From NCBI GenBank assembly GCA_035390885.1, contig DAOOUW010000013.1, positions 1 to 54,753 on the forward strand: DNA of 54,753 nt. Direction: 5' to 3'. Each line of letters starts with the position of its first letter. Position 1 is the first letter of the stretch. The notes under the pieces were generated by a model. It ran no database searches. It worked only from the letters and a program-made list of their open reading frames with translations, and was not told where the DNA came from. Origin of the DNA: JAOAFT01 sp035390885 (GTDB taxonomy: Bacteria; Bacteroidota; Ignavibacteria; UBA10030). A program made the position numbers and the translations under genes. Positions 41,226 to 50,342 of this stretch are shown in pieces.

Positions 41226-42707
41226 TTACTTCAAGAAAATTTGGAATTGCTCTTTCCAGGAACTATACGCTTCATTCGCTTTTTCTTGTTCCTTCGAAGG
41301 GGACACTTCGCCAACTTTTGCAAGCGATTGGAAAGCATCCTTTGGCGACCGATAAAACCCTGCACCTAAAGCAGCTCCTCGTGCAGAGCCTTGAGCGCCA
41401 TCAGTGTTGTACAATTCAATGAATGCATTCGTTATGTTAGCTAAGGTTTCTCGGAATACAGGACTCAAAAACATATTTGCTTTCCCGGCTCGTATCACGC
41501 TAATGTTTAATCCCATCTCATTCATTATTTCAATTCCATATTTAAAAGAAAAGGCAACGCCTTCGTGAGTGGCGCGAGCAAGATGTCCAAAGGTGTGTCT
41601 GTTAAAATCAAGATTCATAATATGGGCGCCGATTGTAGCATTTTTCAACATGCGTTCCGCGCCATTTCCAAACGGATAGATTCGGACACCCTGCGAGCCA
41701 ATTGGTACTTTTTCTGCAAGAGAATTGATTTCATCATAGGTTTTATTTGTTCCAGCTGTTTTCCGTAGCCACGAGTTTGAAATTCCAGTTCCATTGATAC
41801 ATAACAGTACGCCTAATCGCGGCTCTTGCGGAGAATGATTGACATGAGCAAACAGGTTCACACGGGAAAATCGGTCGGAAAGTATCGCATCGGTTACGCC
41901 GTAGACAACTCCCGACGTTCCTGCGGTTGCTGCAATCTCTCCTGGATTCAAAACGTTCAATGAAAAAGCATTATTGGGTTGATCGCCGGCACGATAAGAG
42001 ACAGGAATACCAGCCGGTAAGTCGGTCTCTTTTGCAGCTTCTTGCGTTACGGTTCCTTGAACTGAAAATGTTGAAAATGCCGGTGGAAGAAGTTCCTCAC
42101 GGATGTTATAAGCTTCGAGTAATTTTTGAGATACTGTATTGGAACGGAAGTCATAAAAAATTCCCTCTGAAAGTCCAGAAACAGTCGTTACAATATCGCC
42201 TGTCAATTTGTATGCAATATAATCGCCAGGAAGCATGATTTTAAAAATGGATTTGTAAATATCCGGTTCGTTTTGTTGAACCCAGCGTAGTTTGGAAGCA
42301 GTAAAATTTCCAGGAGAGTTGAGCAGGTTGTTATCGCAATACTCTTTCCCAAGAGCTTTATATCCTTCTTCACCAATAGATACAGCGCGGCTATCGCACC
42401 AGATAATTGCCGGCCGTAACGGTTTCCCATTCTTATCAACACAAACAAGTCCATGCATTTGATATGAAATGCCAATGGACTTAATATTTTTGGATTCGAT
42501 TTTGGAATCATGAAGCAGCTTCTTGGTGAGTGCAACAACATTTTGCCACCACATATCGGGATGTTGTTCTGCCCAACCGGGATGAGGGGAATCAATGGTC
42601 ATTTCGGTATCTGGATACGAGCCAGCAGCAATGAGTTTTCCTGTTTCGATTTCGATGATTGAACATTTGATAAACGAACTTCCGATATCATATCCTAAAC
42701 TGTACAT
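41226..42707 (-). CDS. xylB: Xylulokinase (FGGY family)
   Basis: 493 aa. Start MYSLGYDIGSSFIKCSIIE is the ATPase-fold phosphate loop. Further marks are GISYQMHGLVCVDKNGKPLRPAIIWCDSRA (substrate loop typical of xylulokinase), RAGDQPNNAFSLNVL with the catalytic aspartate, and the second FGGY signature HTFGHLARATHEGVAFSF. It phosphorylates D-xylulose to xylulose 5-phosphate. xylA and a xylose transporter are not in the window, so it may serve a scattered pentose route. It is probably monocistronic, with a promoter candidate at 42758-42786. Confidence 0.87.
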   Translation of the reverse strand: MYSLGYDIGSSFIKCSIIEIETGKLIAAGSYPDTEMTIDSPHPGWAEQHPDMWWQNVVALTKKLLHDSKIESKNIKSIGISYQMHGLVCVDKNGKPLRPAIIWCDSRAVSIGEEGYKALGKEYCDNNLLNSPGNFTASKLRWVQQNEPDIYKSIFKIMLPGDYIAYKLTGDIVTTVSGLSEGIFYDFRSNTVSQKLLEAYNIREELLPPAFSTFSVQGTVTQEAAKETDLPAGIPVSYRAGDQPNNAFSLNVLNPGEIAATAGTSGVVYGVTDAILSDRFSRVNLFAHVNHSPQEPRLGVLLCINGTGISNSWLRKTAGTNKTYDEINSLAEKVPIGSQGVRIYPFGNGAERMLKNATIGAHIMNLDFNRHTFGHLARATHEGVAFSFKYGIEIMNEMGLNISVIRAGKANMFLSPVFRETLANITNAFIELYNTDGAQGSARGAALGAGFYRSPKDAFQSLAKVGEVSPSKEQEKANEAYSSWKEQFQIFLK

Positions 42708-42757
42708 ATACTGAATTCCTTTATATTGAGTGAATATTGTATTGAACTACTAAAATG

Positions 42758-42786
42758 TATTTACCACGCTTATTCTAAAGATGCAA
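42758..42786 (-). promoter_or_regulatory. Candidate promoter of the xylulokinase gene
   Basis: On the minus strand TTG (42786-42784), a 20-base spacer and TAAATA (42763-42758), ending about 50 bases before the start codon. AAAGGA precedes that start. Confidence 0.4.
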
Positions 42787-42805
42787 GACTTATGTGATGA
42801 AATTT

Positions 42806-43483
42806 TTAAGAAGATGAAACATTCAGATACTGTTCCCAAATCCGAAACAATTCGGCTGTCGCGCGTAAATCCCCAAGGTTATACTCTGCAATATCTTTGA
42901 ACCGATTCTCTTCGAAGAGTTGCTTCATATCTAATCCGGTAATGCCGCCGGCTTTTGGGCTTTGGATACTGAAGATTTTGCAGTAGAAATCTAAATTGAA
43001 TTTTCGCAATGCGCCGTAGAAGGTGAATTGCTCAAGTAAATCGCAGTGGGAATTTGTATCGTACCGATTCCCCATTAAATTTCTCGTTACTTTGATATTA
43101 AGAATTGCAGAGCGAAGCATAAGGAAAGGGAAATCGAATCCTCGACCATTGAAAGTAATTAGTTGCTGATAATGAGGAATATCTTCCCAAAATTTTTTTA
43201 GAATATTCTGTTCGCTCTCTGCGATGTATTCAACCGTTCCATCTTCGGAAGTTTGATTGTACGGCTTGTCAGCTTGAAACAGAATTCGAGCGTGCTGTGT
43301 ATCGGGATTGAGCATTCCAATTGCAAGGATTTGCGCTGTCGTTGGATAGAGACTAAATTTCTGTATTGCTTCGGTACGCTCATCATCGGTTGTGGCAAAT
43401 TTTAAAAGATATTCTTGTTGATGCTCATCGAAGTAGTCAAGAGGATAACCGAGTGTTTCAATGTCGATTACGAGACGATTCAC
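42806..43483 (-). CDS. DEDDy-type 3'-5' exonuclease (predicted PolB-like)
   Basis: 225 aa RNase H-fold exonuclease. The four metal ligands are readable: Asp7 and Glu9 in VIDIETLG, Asp117 in FNGRGFDFPF, and the Exo III pair YNLGD (Tyr201, Asp205), which makes it the DEDDy subtype. The family 'predicted 3'-5' exonuclease related to PolB' fits. It has no polymerase domain. Substrate may be DNA or RNA. The start is GTG 43483, with AAAGGAG 6 bases upstream. The two AI-2E-type genes precede it on the same strand with a 15-base gap, so it may be read as the last gene of that unit. Confidence 0.82.
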   Translation of the reverse strand: MNRLVIDIETLGYPLDYFDEHQQEYLLKFATTDDERTEAIQKFSLYPTTAQILAIGMLNPDTQHARILFQADKPYNQTSEDGTVEYIAESEQNILKKFWEDIPHYQQLITFNGRGFDFPFLMLRSAILNIKVTRNLMGNRYDTNSHCDLLEQFTFYGALRKFNLDFYCKIFSIQSPKAGGITGLDMKQLFEENRFKDIAEYNLGDLRATAELFRIWEQYLNVSSS

Positions 43484-43498
43484 GGCAGTCTCCTTTCG

Positions 43499-44545
43499 TT
43501 ACATGGTGATACGGTAATGTTTGAATCCCCAGTATGTTTCCGTTACCGATGCTTTGAGAACAGTATAAATTGGAATTGCAAGGATCATTCCAAGAACTCC
43601 CATGAGAGAGTTTCCAATCAATAGTACAATAATTACGGTAGCAGGGTGCATGTCAACATTTTGTGAAAAACAAACTGGCTGTATAATAACATTATCAAGA
43701 AGTTGTACAATTCCTGTGATGATGATAATTCCGAGAATCCCCTGAAATGAACTATACTGTGTGAACGATAAAAATATTGCGGGAATAACTCCAACGAAAG
43801 GTCCTACATAGGGAATAAGATTTGAAATTCCAGCAACGAGTCCAAGTAAAATTGCATAATCTAATCCGATTGTATAGTAACCAATGATACTTAACACTGC
43901 CACAATGAGTGAATCGAGAATCCATCCTTTAAGATATCCTTTAAGATCTCTTTGAATCTTGTAAAGTGCATTCAATGTCATTTCGAAATATTTATTCGGC
44001 ACGTACTCAATGACTCGCTTCATCGCTTTATCGCCATCAATAAGAATGAAGTAAGAAATAAAAGGCACCAGAACAAATGAGGCTGCATACGAAACTGCGC
44101 TTGAAATATAATGCTCGAGATTGCTCTCAAAAGTTGCGATTGCATTTTGAATTGTTGTAACAATAGCATTAGGATCGATAAATGGAATTGAAGATAGATA
44201 CTCCTCGGTCATTTTCTGAAGAGCTGGTTCAAGAGGAAACTCCTTGAAAGTCATATAGAGTGCATATAGTTTTTCAGGAATGACGGTGAGCAACAAGTAG
44301 ACGCAAACAATGAAAACTCCAAGGCAAGCCAGAAATACCAACCCGATAACAATTTGCCGGCGGATGCCAAGCCGATACTCCATAAAGTGTACAAAAGGAT
44401 GAAGAATAAAACTTACAATGCAGGAGAGAATTATTAAAGTAATGAGTACTGGAAACAATGAAGCGATGAAAAACAGTACGCAGACAATTACCAGGATTAT
44501 GGCTGATTTCCGAAATGCGTAGTTTGATTGAACTTTCTTTGCCAT
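43499..44545 (-). CDS. AI-2E family transporter, copy 2 of a tandem pair
   Basis: 348 aa, about eight transmembrane helices in the pattern of the AI-2E family (PF01594, YdiK/TqsA): VPFISYFILIDGDKAMKRVIEYVPN, LYKIQRDLKGYLKGWILDSLIVAVLSIIGYYTIGLDYAILLGLVAGISNLIPYVGPFVGV. It ends in ETYWGFKHYRITM, the same tail shape as its neighbour (ETYWGFRRYSITA), showing a tandem duplication. Members export autoinducer-2-like molecules or act as Na/H antiporters or pressure-related permeases, so the substrate is undefined. Confidence 0.85.
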   Translation of the reverse strand: MAKKVQSNYAFRKSAIILVIVCVLFFIASLFPVLITLIILSCIVSFILHPFVHFMEYRLGIRRQIVIGLVFLACLGVFIVCVYLLLTVIPEKLYALYMTFKEFPLEPALQKMTEEYLSSIPFIDPNAIVTTIQNAIATFESNLEHYISSAVSYAASFVLVPFISYFILIDGDKAMKRVIEYVPNKYFEMTLNALYKIQRDLKGYLKGWILDSLIVAVLSIIGYYTIGLDYAILLGLVAGISNLIPYVGPFVGVIPAIFLSFTQYSSFQGILGIIIITGIVQLLDNVIIQPVCFSQNVDMHPATVIIVLLIGNSLMGVLGMILAIPIYTVLKASVTETYWGFKHYRITM

Positions 44546-44549
44546 TGCT

Positions 44550-45593
44550 CTATGCCGTAATTGAATAGCGACGGAATCCCCAATACGTCTCTGAAGCTGA
44601 GACGCGAAGGATTGTCGCTATTGGAATAGAAATTACCATCCCGACAATGCCTAAAAGTTGATTTCCGATAAGAAGTATAAACACGACGGCAACGGGATGC
44701 ATTTTTAACGTTCTTCCAAAACAAAGCGGTTGTAGAACAACATCATCAATTAATCTGATCAGTAAAGATGCAATAATAATGTTCAAAATAATGTGTGTGG
44801 ATCCGCCGTAGACGAAAGAAATGATAATTGCAAGCGTGGCTCCAACTACCGGTCCAAAGTAAGGAACTATATTTGCAATGCCGGCGCAAACTCCGATTAC
44901 AATTGCATAAGGAATTCCAAGAATGAGAAATGCAATAATGTTGAGGATTCCAACGGTACTCGACTCAAGAAAAAGTCCTTTGAGATAGGCGGACAATTCG
45001 TTCTTTAGTTTAAAAAAAACATTTAGCGTCATTTCGAAATATTTGTTTGGAATGAGCTCGATGCCTTTTTTTATGGCTTTATCTCCATCCATCAGAATAA
45101 AGAAAGTAATGAAGGGAGCGATGATAAGGTTTGCGAGAAACCCGACACTTTCTTCTACTGTTTTGCCAAGCTGTTCAATAGCCTGGTGAATTAGAGAAAT
45201 AATTTGTTCGTGAATTGCTCCAGCATTGAAGAATGGAATTAAGGAAGAAATGTCGCGGCTGATAGCCTGGAGTTTTTCATCAAATGGAAAAGTTTGAAAT
45301 GTTCCGTAAAGACTTTTAGCTCGATCAAGAGCAATCGGTACAAATTCTATGCCGCCAAAGGTAAGAATGCCTCCAACGACAACAAAACTTATGAGTACTG
45401 CAAAAATTCTTTTTAAGCCAGCGCGGTACTCGAGAAAATGTACAAACGGTTCTAGAACAAGTGCAAAAAGTACGGAGAGAATAAGAATAAATACAAGTTC
45501 CGGAAAAAAGGATGCTACAATCAAACAAATAATAATCAGTGAAAGGATAAAAGTAACCTTAATGAGTGGCTTATTCGGAGTCATAGATGTCAT
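44550..45593 (-). CDS. AI-2E family transporter, copy 1 of a tandem pair
   Basis: 347 aa. Shared motifs with the adjacent copy are FFILMDGDKAIKKGIELIPNKYFEMTLN, KNELSAYLKGLFLESSTVGILNIIAFLILG, GVCAGIANIVPYFGPVVGA and the ETYWGF tail. The two genes are 4 bases apart. The start is uncertain: ATG 45593 follows a TTGGA-like site, ATG 45584 is the alternative, and both lie within the end of recX. Placement at the 3' end of the recA-recX unit suggests cotranscription, with no known functional link. Confidence 0.83.
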   Translation of the reverse strand: MTSMTPNKPLIKVTFILSLIIICLIVASFFPELVFILILSVLFALVLEPFVHFLEYRAGLKRIFAVLISFVVVGGILTFGGIEFVPIALDRAKSLYGTFQTFPFDEKLQAISRDISSLIPFFNAGAIHEQIISLIHQAIEQLGKTVEESVGFLANLIIAPFITFFILMDGDKAIKKGIELIPNKYFEMTLNVFFKLKNELSAYLKGLFLESSTVGILNIIAFLILGIPYAIVIGVCAGIANIVPYFGPVVGATLAIIISFVYGGSTHIILNIIIASLLIRLIDDVVLQPLCFGRTLKMHPVAVVFILLIGNQLLGIVGMVISIPIATILRVSASETYWGFRRYSITA

Positions 45594-46221
45594 TTCCAAA
45601 GAAAAATTGTTGGAGGGTTGAGCGGATTATTTCTGGGGAGAATCCCCGGCTGTACAAATAGGCGTAGAGTTTTCGATAGTCGCATGAAGAAAGTTTTTTT
45701 CTGGAAAGTGTCGAAATCTTTTTTTTTATCAATGCGGTAGCTGCAGACTGTTGATCTTTTGTTGAGACACATTCGTTGAGAAGCGCATCGATTGTTTTTT
45801 GTTGAATTCCTTTTGAGAGTAAACGCTGGCGCAAAAGGTTAATTCCCTGCGGCTTTCGTTTTAGCTGATCGTTCAAGTACATACGCGCAAAAGCAACATC
45901 GTTAAGCATTTCCAAGTCCGATAGATCTTTTATTACATCGATAGCAATGTCCTTTGTAAATCCCTTTTTGAGAAGATGCTGACGAACTTCGTAGGAGCTT
46001 CGTACTCGATATGAGAGATAATTGAGAGCACAGTCTTTTGCTAAATTCTTATTATCAAAATAAATCAACTCGTTTAAAGTCTTCTCTGCAATCGTATCTC
46101 CAACTCGAATTCCGAATTTTGCAATTGTCCATGCATTTACATCCACAGTCGTACCATCTTCAAAAAAAATTCTATACCGCTCTTTCCGATTTCTAAGCTT
46201 TTGAATTTTTCGAACAACCAC
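45571..46221 (-). CDS. recX: Regulatory protein RecX
   Basis: 216 aa. The N-terminal part is a unique beta-rich region (IFFEDGTTVDVNAWTIAKFGI). Helical repeats follow with the RecX pattern: ALNYLSYRVRSSYEVRQHLLKKGF, LNDVAFARMYLNDQLKRKPQGINLLRQRLLSKGI, and LYAYLYSRGFSPEIIRSTL. RecX caps and inhibits RecA filaments. It starts at GTG 46221, 3 bases after the recA stop, and its end overlaps the first AI-2E-type gene by 23 bases. The N-terminal extension is typical of Bacteroidota/Chlorobi RecX. Confidence 0.9.
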   Translation of the reverse strand: MVVRKIQKLRNRKERYRIFFEDGTTVDVNAWTIAKFGIRVGDTIAEKTLNELIYFDNKNLAKDCALNYLSYRVRSSYEVRQHLLKKGFTKDIAIDVIKDLSDLEMLNDVAFARMYLNDQLKRKPQGINLLRQRLLSKGIQQKTIDALLNECVSTKDQQSAATALIKKKISTLSRKKLSSCDYRKLYAYLYSRGFSPEIIRSTLQQFFFGNDIYDSE

Positions 46222-46224
46222 GGC

Positions 46225-47301
46225 TTATACATTTTTCCCTTTCTTTGTCGTCTGCGGTTGAGCGGCCGCAGTTGGCTCTTGAGTCTGTGATTGTTCCGAA
46301 AATACCAATCCCAATTTTTTTCTGAGTTCAGTATCTATCTCATCGATTAACTTGGGATTATTCTGTAAAAATGCTTTTACTGCATCGCGACCTTGTCCTA
46401 TTCGTTCATCTTTATAGGAAAACCATGAGCCGCTCTTTGCAATAATATTATTTTCAACGGCTGTATCAATAAGATCGCCAATTCGTGAAATTCCCTCGTT
46501 GTAGAGAATGTCAAACTGCGCTTCTTTGAAAGGAGGCGCAACTTTATTCTTAACAACTTTTGCTCGAGTTCTATTTCCAATAACATTGGTTCCATCTTTA
46601 ATGGCTTCGATTCGGCGTACATCTAATCGTACCGATGCGTAGAATTTAAGCGCATTACCTCCGGTTGTCGTCTCAGGATTTCCAAACATTACTCCAATCT
46701 TTTGCCGAAGTTGATTCGTAAAGATGACACAGGTTTTCGATTTGCTAATTGCCGCCGTAAGTTTGCGCAACGCTTGCGACATTAATCGCGCTTGAACGCC
46801 CATTGATGGATCGCCCATTTCCCCTTCAATTTCTGCACGCGGAGTCAATGCCGCTACAGAATCGATCACAATAACATCAATGGCGTTGCTCCGTACCAAT
46901 GTCTCTACAATTTCTAGAGCTTGCTCGCCATATTCAGGTTGTGAGAGAAGAAGATTATTGACATCGACGCCGAGTTTTTTTGCATATCCAATATCAAGAG
47001 CATGCTCTGCATCGATGAAGGCTGCAATTCCGCCTTGCTTCTGCGCCTCTGCAATGATATGGAGACAGATGGTGGTTTTTCCCGACGATTCTGGTCCATA
47101 GATTTCCACAACTCTTCCGCGAGGCACGCCGCCAATCCCTAACGCTGCATCGAGGGATATCGAGCCTGTAGAGATTGCGTCGATTTTGGCAATCGGTCCT
47201 TCGTTGAGGCGCATAATAGAGCCTTTTCCATGTTGCTTCTCAATTTGATCGATTGCAATTTTTAGAGCCTGCATCTTGGCTTCTTTATTATTTTCTGACA
47301 T
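46225..47301 (-). CDS. recA: Recombinase RecA
   Basis: 358 aa. Walker A GPESSGKT (69-76), Walker B VIDSVAALTP, DNA-binding loops L1 (EIEGEMGDPSMGVQARLMSQALRKLT) and L2 (GVMFGNPETTTGGNALKFYASVRLD region) are all present and no intein interrupts them. It forms filaments on single-stranded DNA for recombination and SOS induction. A strong GAGAGGAG site precedes the ATG. The tail is a short Gln/Thr/Lys-rich stretch. It follows thpR after 12 bases, in the pgsA-to-recX series. Confidence 0.98.
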   Translation of the reverse strand: MSENNKEAKMQALKIAIDQIEKQHGKGSIMRLNEGPIAKIDAISTGSISLDAALGIGGVPRGRVVEIYGPESSGKTTICLHIIAEAQKQGGIAAFIDAEHALDIGYAKKLGVDVNNLLLSQPEYGEQALEIVETLVRSNAIDVIVIDSVAALTPRAEIEGEMGDPSMGVQARLMSQALRKLTAAISKSKTCVIFTNQLRQKIGVMFGNPETTTGGNALKFYASVRLDVRRIEAIKDGTNVIGNRTRAKVVKNKVAPPFKEAQFDILYNEGISRIGDLIDTAVENNIIAKSGSWFSYKDERIGQGRDAVKAFLQNNPKLIDEIDTELRKKLGLVFSEQSQTQEPTAAAQPQTTKKGKNV

Positions 47302-47313
47302 AGAATTCTCCTC

Positions 47314-47880
47314 TCACGGTTGAAATGGAAATTTTTGGATAAGCGAATAAATTGATCCACCAGGTTTTAAATCACTTTTCATTAACGCAATGGAATTACA
47401 CTTGCTTTGTATCGCTTCAAAGGTAATTGATTTTATTTCTTCAGTCAAGCAATGAAGATTTCTATTGCTTTTGACGCGGCCCAATGTTACATGAGGATGG
47501 AATGGACGATCTTCTTTTGGGAATCCAAGATTCCGACACACGGATTCAACAGCTTCCTGAATCGGCGCTAAAGTCTCTGGTTCGGAAATACCAATCCATA
47601 CAATATGAGGCGCTCTTTGATTTGGAAAGGCGCCAAGGTTGCTAAACGAAATCTCGAATTCAGAGAATTGCTTGCTTCGAATTTCGAGTTCCTTCTTCAG
47701 AGTTTGAATTTGCTCTTGCGAAGTAGCGCCCAAAAATTTTAATGTGATATGGAATTTATCTTCCTCTTCCCATCGAACATCGCAAGGAAGTTGTCGAAAC
47801 GTTCGTTGAATGGTTGCAATTGCCCTTCTACAGTCATCCGAGAGTGGAATGGCAATGAATGTTCGTAAGAATTCACTCAT
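47314..47880 (-). CDS. thpR: RNA 2',3'-cyclic phosphodiesterase
   Basis: 188 aa of the 2H phosphoesterase family. The two HxTx motifs are His44-Ile-Thr46 (FHITLKFLG) and His130-Val-Thr132 (HPHVTLGRV). It opens 2',3'-cyclic phosphates on RNA ends and is historically named 2'-5' RNA ligase (LigT). I start at ATG 47880, where ATGAGTGA overlaps the cinA stop, since MSEFLRTFIAIPL is the usual N-terminus. An extension of 29 codons upstream lies within cinA in another frame. The cinA-thpR-recA order is common. Confidence 0.9.
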   Translation of the reverse strand: MSEFLRTFIAIPLSDDCRRAIATIQRTFRQLPCDVRWEEEDKFHITLKFLGATSQEQIQTLKKELEIRSKQFSEFEISFSNLGAFPNQRAPHIVWIGISEPETLAPIQEAVESVCRNLGFPKEDRPFHPHVTLGRVKSNRNLHCLTEEIKSITFEAIQSKCNSIALMKSDLKPGGSIYSLIQKFPFQP

Positions 47881-49138
47881 TTGAATCAATTGGAATAAGT
47901 AATAATTTCCTTCGGAGTAATTCCAGAGCTGCTTGTGCAGCTCGTTCCTTAATAATTGTTCTTTCACCTGAGAAAATATTTTTTATCGCAAATGTTTCCT
48001 GCTCGTCTGAATAGCCGATCCAGACAAGTCCAACAGGTTTTTCTTCCGTTCCACCTGTCGGACCTGCAATGCCTGTTACTGCCAAAGCAATGGAAGTGTT
48101 CGCTTTTTTTCGCGCTCCAAAAGCCATTGCTTCTGCAACTTCTTTACTTACAGTGCCAAATTGTTGAATCGCTGTTCGCGGCGCTCCAAGTTCTGTGCAT
48201 TTTGATTCGTTGCTGTATGTTACATATCCACGTTCAAAGTAGGTGGAACTTCCAGATACATTTGTAATTTTGTGAGCAATGAAACCGCCCGTGCAGGATT
48301 CTGCAATAGCAAGCGTCAGGAGCTTTTCTGTTAATATTCTGCCAATGACTTCCTCGAGTTCTTCAGAATCCGTTCCGTAAATGTACGGCTCGACTTTTGA
48401 ACGTATCGCTTGTTCAAAAAATCGAATTTCGTTTGCCGCTTCGGCAGTAGATTGAGCTTTGACCGAAATTCGCAGTCTGACCCCGGTTGGAGACGGAAGA
48501 TAAGCCAACGTAACGTTCTTCTTTGAAGAAAGAAGAGGAGTGATGTCTTTAAGCTTTTCAGCAAGGAATGATTCAGATATTCCTGTCGTTTTCAGCGTAC
48601 GATGCTGGATAACAGTTCCAGTAGGTCGAGAGGAAAAGAACGGTACGACGAAGGAATCCGTCATTTCTTTCATTTCATAAGGAACTCCAGGCATCACGAT
48701 AAAAAATTTTTCATCTCGCTCAAAGAAATAACCAGGAGCAGTTCCTTTTGTATTCTGAATAACAGTGCATCCTCGTGGTACACGAGCCTGATCTCGATTC
48801 AGCTCAGTAAGAGGTAAATTTCTCCGCCTGAAAAAAGAAGTAACATTATTCAACGTTTCGTCGTCAATAACTAAATCGGTCTGAAAGAATTTACAGACAG
48901 CGGCGCGAGTAATATCATCGTGAGTTGGCCCTAAACCGCCTGTGACTGTAACAACGGTATGCGTTTTCCATGCCTGGTCGAAGGCAGAGAGAATATCCTG
49001 CTCATTATCGCCGACGGTTGTCATTCTATCTGCAAAAATTCCGACAGAATTCAATCGCTCGGCAATGTACGCCTGATTTGTATTGATGACCTGACCGATG
49101 AGTAATTCATCTCCGATAGAAATAATTTCAGTATTCAT
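47873..49138 (-). CDS. cinA: CinA: competence/damage-inducible and NMN deamidase protein
   Basis: 421 aa with both domains. The N-terminal molybdopterin-binding-like domain starts IISIGDELLIGQVINTNQAYIAERL and holds TGGLGPTHDD (ADP-ribose pyrophosphatase activity in other bacteria). The C-terminal PncC domain has AIAESCTGGFIAHKITNVSGSSTYFERGYVTYSN and GIAGPTGGTEEKPVGLVWIG, giving NMN deamidase in pyridine nucleotide salvage. The start overlaps the pgpA stop (ATGA). The neighbouring recA matches the order cinA-recA known in many bacteria. Confidence 0.95.
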   Translation of the reverse strand: MNTEIISIGDELLIGQVINTNQAYIAERLNSVGIFADRMTTVGDNEQDILSAFDQAWKTHTVVTVTGGLGPTHDDITRAAVCKFFQTDLVIDDETLNNVTSFFRRRNLPLTELNRDQARVPRGCTVIQNTKGTAPGYFFERDEKFFIVMPGVPYEMKEMTDSFVVPFFSSRPTGTVIQHRTLKTTGISESFLAEKLKDITPLLSSKKNVTLAYLPSPTGVRLRISVKAQSTAEAANEIRFFEQAIRSKVEPYIYGTDSEELEEVIGRILTEKLLTLAIAESCTGGFIAHKITNVSGSSTYFERGYVTYSNESKCTELGAPRTAIQQFGTVSKEVAEAMAFGARKKANTSIALAVTGIAGPTGGTEEKPVGLVWIGYSDEQETFAIKNIFSGERTIIKERAAQAALELLRRKLLLIPIDSNE

Positions 49139-49659
49139 AGTTTTAAGAATATATCTTTTAGAAATGGAATTAGAAGAAGAAGGTGAATACAGATGTTCCC
49201 ATAGATGCCAGCGACGACATCATCTAACATGATACTTAAACCGCCGCTGAGCGCATCGATTTTTTGAATTGGAAATGGTTTTACAATATCAAAAAAACGA
49301 AAGAGAATAAAAGCTATAATTGTGATAGAGAAAGTTTTTGGTACTAAGAGAAGCGTAATCCACATACCGACAATTTCATCGATTGTAACTTCAGCAGGAT
49401 CATGTCCATAGCGACGTTCCAATGTGGCAGAAGTAAAAATTCCAGCAATGAATGAAAGAAGCACAATCGGAATCATAAGAGCTGCGGATTCAAAGCCAGG
49501 AATTGCATAGAACAGAATCGCCACGACACTTCCAACAGTTCCCGAGAAGGCAGGCACATAACCGCTGTATAAGCCCGATGCAATCATCACCGTAAGAAAC
49601 GATGGTTGGACTGCTTGATTTACTGAATCATGGTTTCTTAGTTTTACGAATGCTCTCAT
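49135..49659 (-). CDS. pgpA: Phosphatidylglycerophosphatase A
   Basis: 174 aa. The membrane phosphatase has FSGTVGSVVAILFYAIPG, GHDPAEVTIDEIVGMWITLLL and FRFFDIVKPFPI, the PgpA signatures. It removes the phosphate from phosphatidylglycerophosphate made by the preceding gene product PgsA. ATG 49659 has AGGA 6 bases upstream and lies 32 bases inside the end of pgsA. The frame continues 23 codons upstream, but these are in pgsA. The pgsA-pgpA overlap couples two successive steps of phosphatidylglycerol synthesis. Confidence 0.9.
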   Translation of the reverse strand: MRAFVKLRNHDSVNQAVQPSFLTVMIASGLYSGYVPAFSGTVGSVVAILFYAIPGFESAALMIPIVLLSFIAGIFTSATLERRYGHDPAEVTIDEIVGMWITLLLVPKTFSITIIAFILFRFFDIVKPFPIQKIDALSGGLSIMLDDVVAGIYGNICIHLLLLIPFLKDIFLKL

Positions 49660-50248
49660 AGAGTTCCTGGATTGTACTCCAATTAGTATAGATGTATTGG
49701 ATTCCTGTCCAAACAGTAATGGTTGCAATAATGACCATAAGAATATAGACGAGCGTGTAGTTCAGAAGCATATCAATTACAGCTCCATACTCGAGTCGGA
49801 TGCCTGGCGTACTTCGTGCAACATAGAGAATGAGAATATAGTAGATGACGGTAAACTGAGCAAAAGTTTTTGTCTTGGCTAATTTTGTTGTGTCGAATGG
49901 CTTTTCTTTATACTCTGCATAGGATCGGAGAAGAGTGATAAGAATATCTCGGATGACGATAGCCCAAACAGGCCAGGCAGGAGTCAAATCTAATTCGGCG
50001 TAGGCAATGAGCGCGGCAGAAGTTACTACTTTATCGGCAAGAGGATCGAAGAATGCGCCCCATCGGGATGCGTAACCCCATCGTCGAGCGAGCCATCCAT
50101 CGTACCAATCCGTGAATGCCATGAAAATGAAAACAACTAATGACCACTGTCGGAGTATTGCATCGGAAGAAAAGAGAAGAAATAAAAACACTGGCGTTAA
50201 AAGGATCCGAAGCAAAGTTAATTGATTTGGTAACGAGAAGAATTTCAT
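49628..50248 (-). CDS. pgsA: CDP-diacylglycerol--glycerol-3-phosphate 3-phosphatidyltransferase
   Basis: 206 aa. The CDP-alcohol phosphatidyltransferase motif is complete: Asp50-Gly51, Ala54-Arg55, Gly64, Asp68, Asp72 (YDGWLARRWGYASRWGAFFD). The hydrophobic profile has about five transmembrane helices. It makes phosphatidylglycerophosphate. The N-terminus, MKFFSLPNQLTLLRILLTPVF, is typical of PgsA. It is first of the run pgsA-pgpA-cinA-thpR-recA-recX, with the rpmB terminator 40 bases upstream. Confidence 0.92.
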   Translation of the reverse strand: MKFFSLPNQLTLLRILLTPVFLFLLFSSDAILRQWSLVVFIFMAFTDWYDGWLARRWGYASRWGAFFDPLADKVVTSAALIAYAELDLTPAWPVWAIVIRDILITLLRSYAEYKEKPFDTTKLAKTKTFAQFTVIYYILILYVARSTPGIRLEYGAVIDMLLNYTLVYILMVIIATITVWTGIQYIYTNWSTIQELYESIRKTKKP

Positions 50249-50287
50249 CCTTCACTCAGTGATTTCTGAATTATTGGGATGGAACAA

Positions 50288-50321
50288 GAAAAAAAATCCC
50301 GCTGCTACAGCGGGACTTTTT
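50288..50321. terminator. Bidirectional intrinsic terminator after rpmB
   Basis: TCCCGCTG (50297-50304) and CAGCGGGA (50308-50315) form a perfect 8-bp stem with a 3-base loop. Runs of A on the left and TTTTT on the right make it usable from both strands. It ends rpmB on the minus strand, before pgsA. Confidence 0.9.
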
Positions 50322-50342
50322 CAATGCTTATAGCATACTTTC

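Noticed and set aside
46225..47301. Intein or insertion in recA
   Set aside because: The reading frame is continuous and all RecA motifs are at normal spacing.
47881..47967. Upstream extension of thpR
   Set aside because: The residues lie in the cinA coding region and are not conserved; ATG 47880 overlaps the cinA stop in the usual way.
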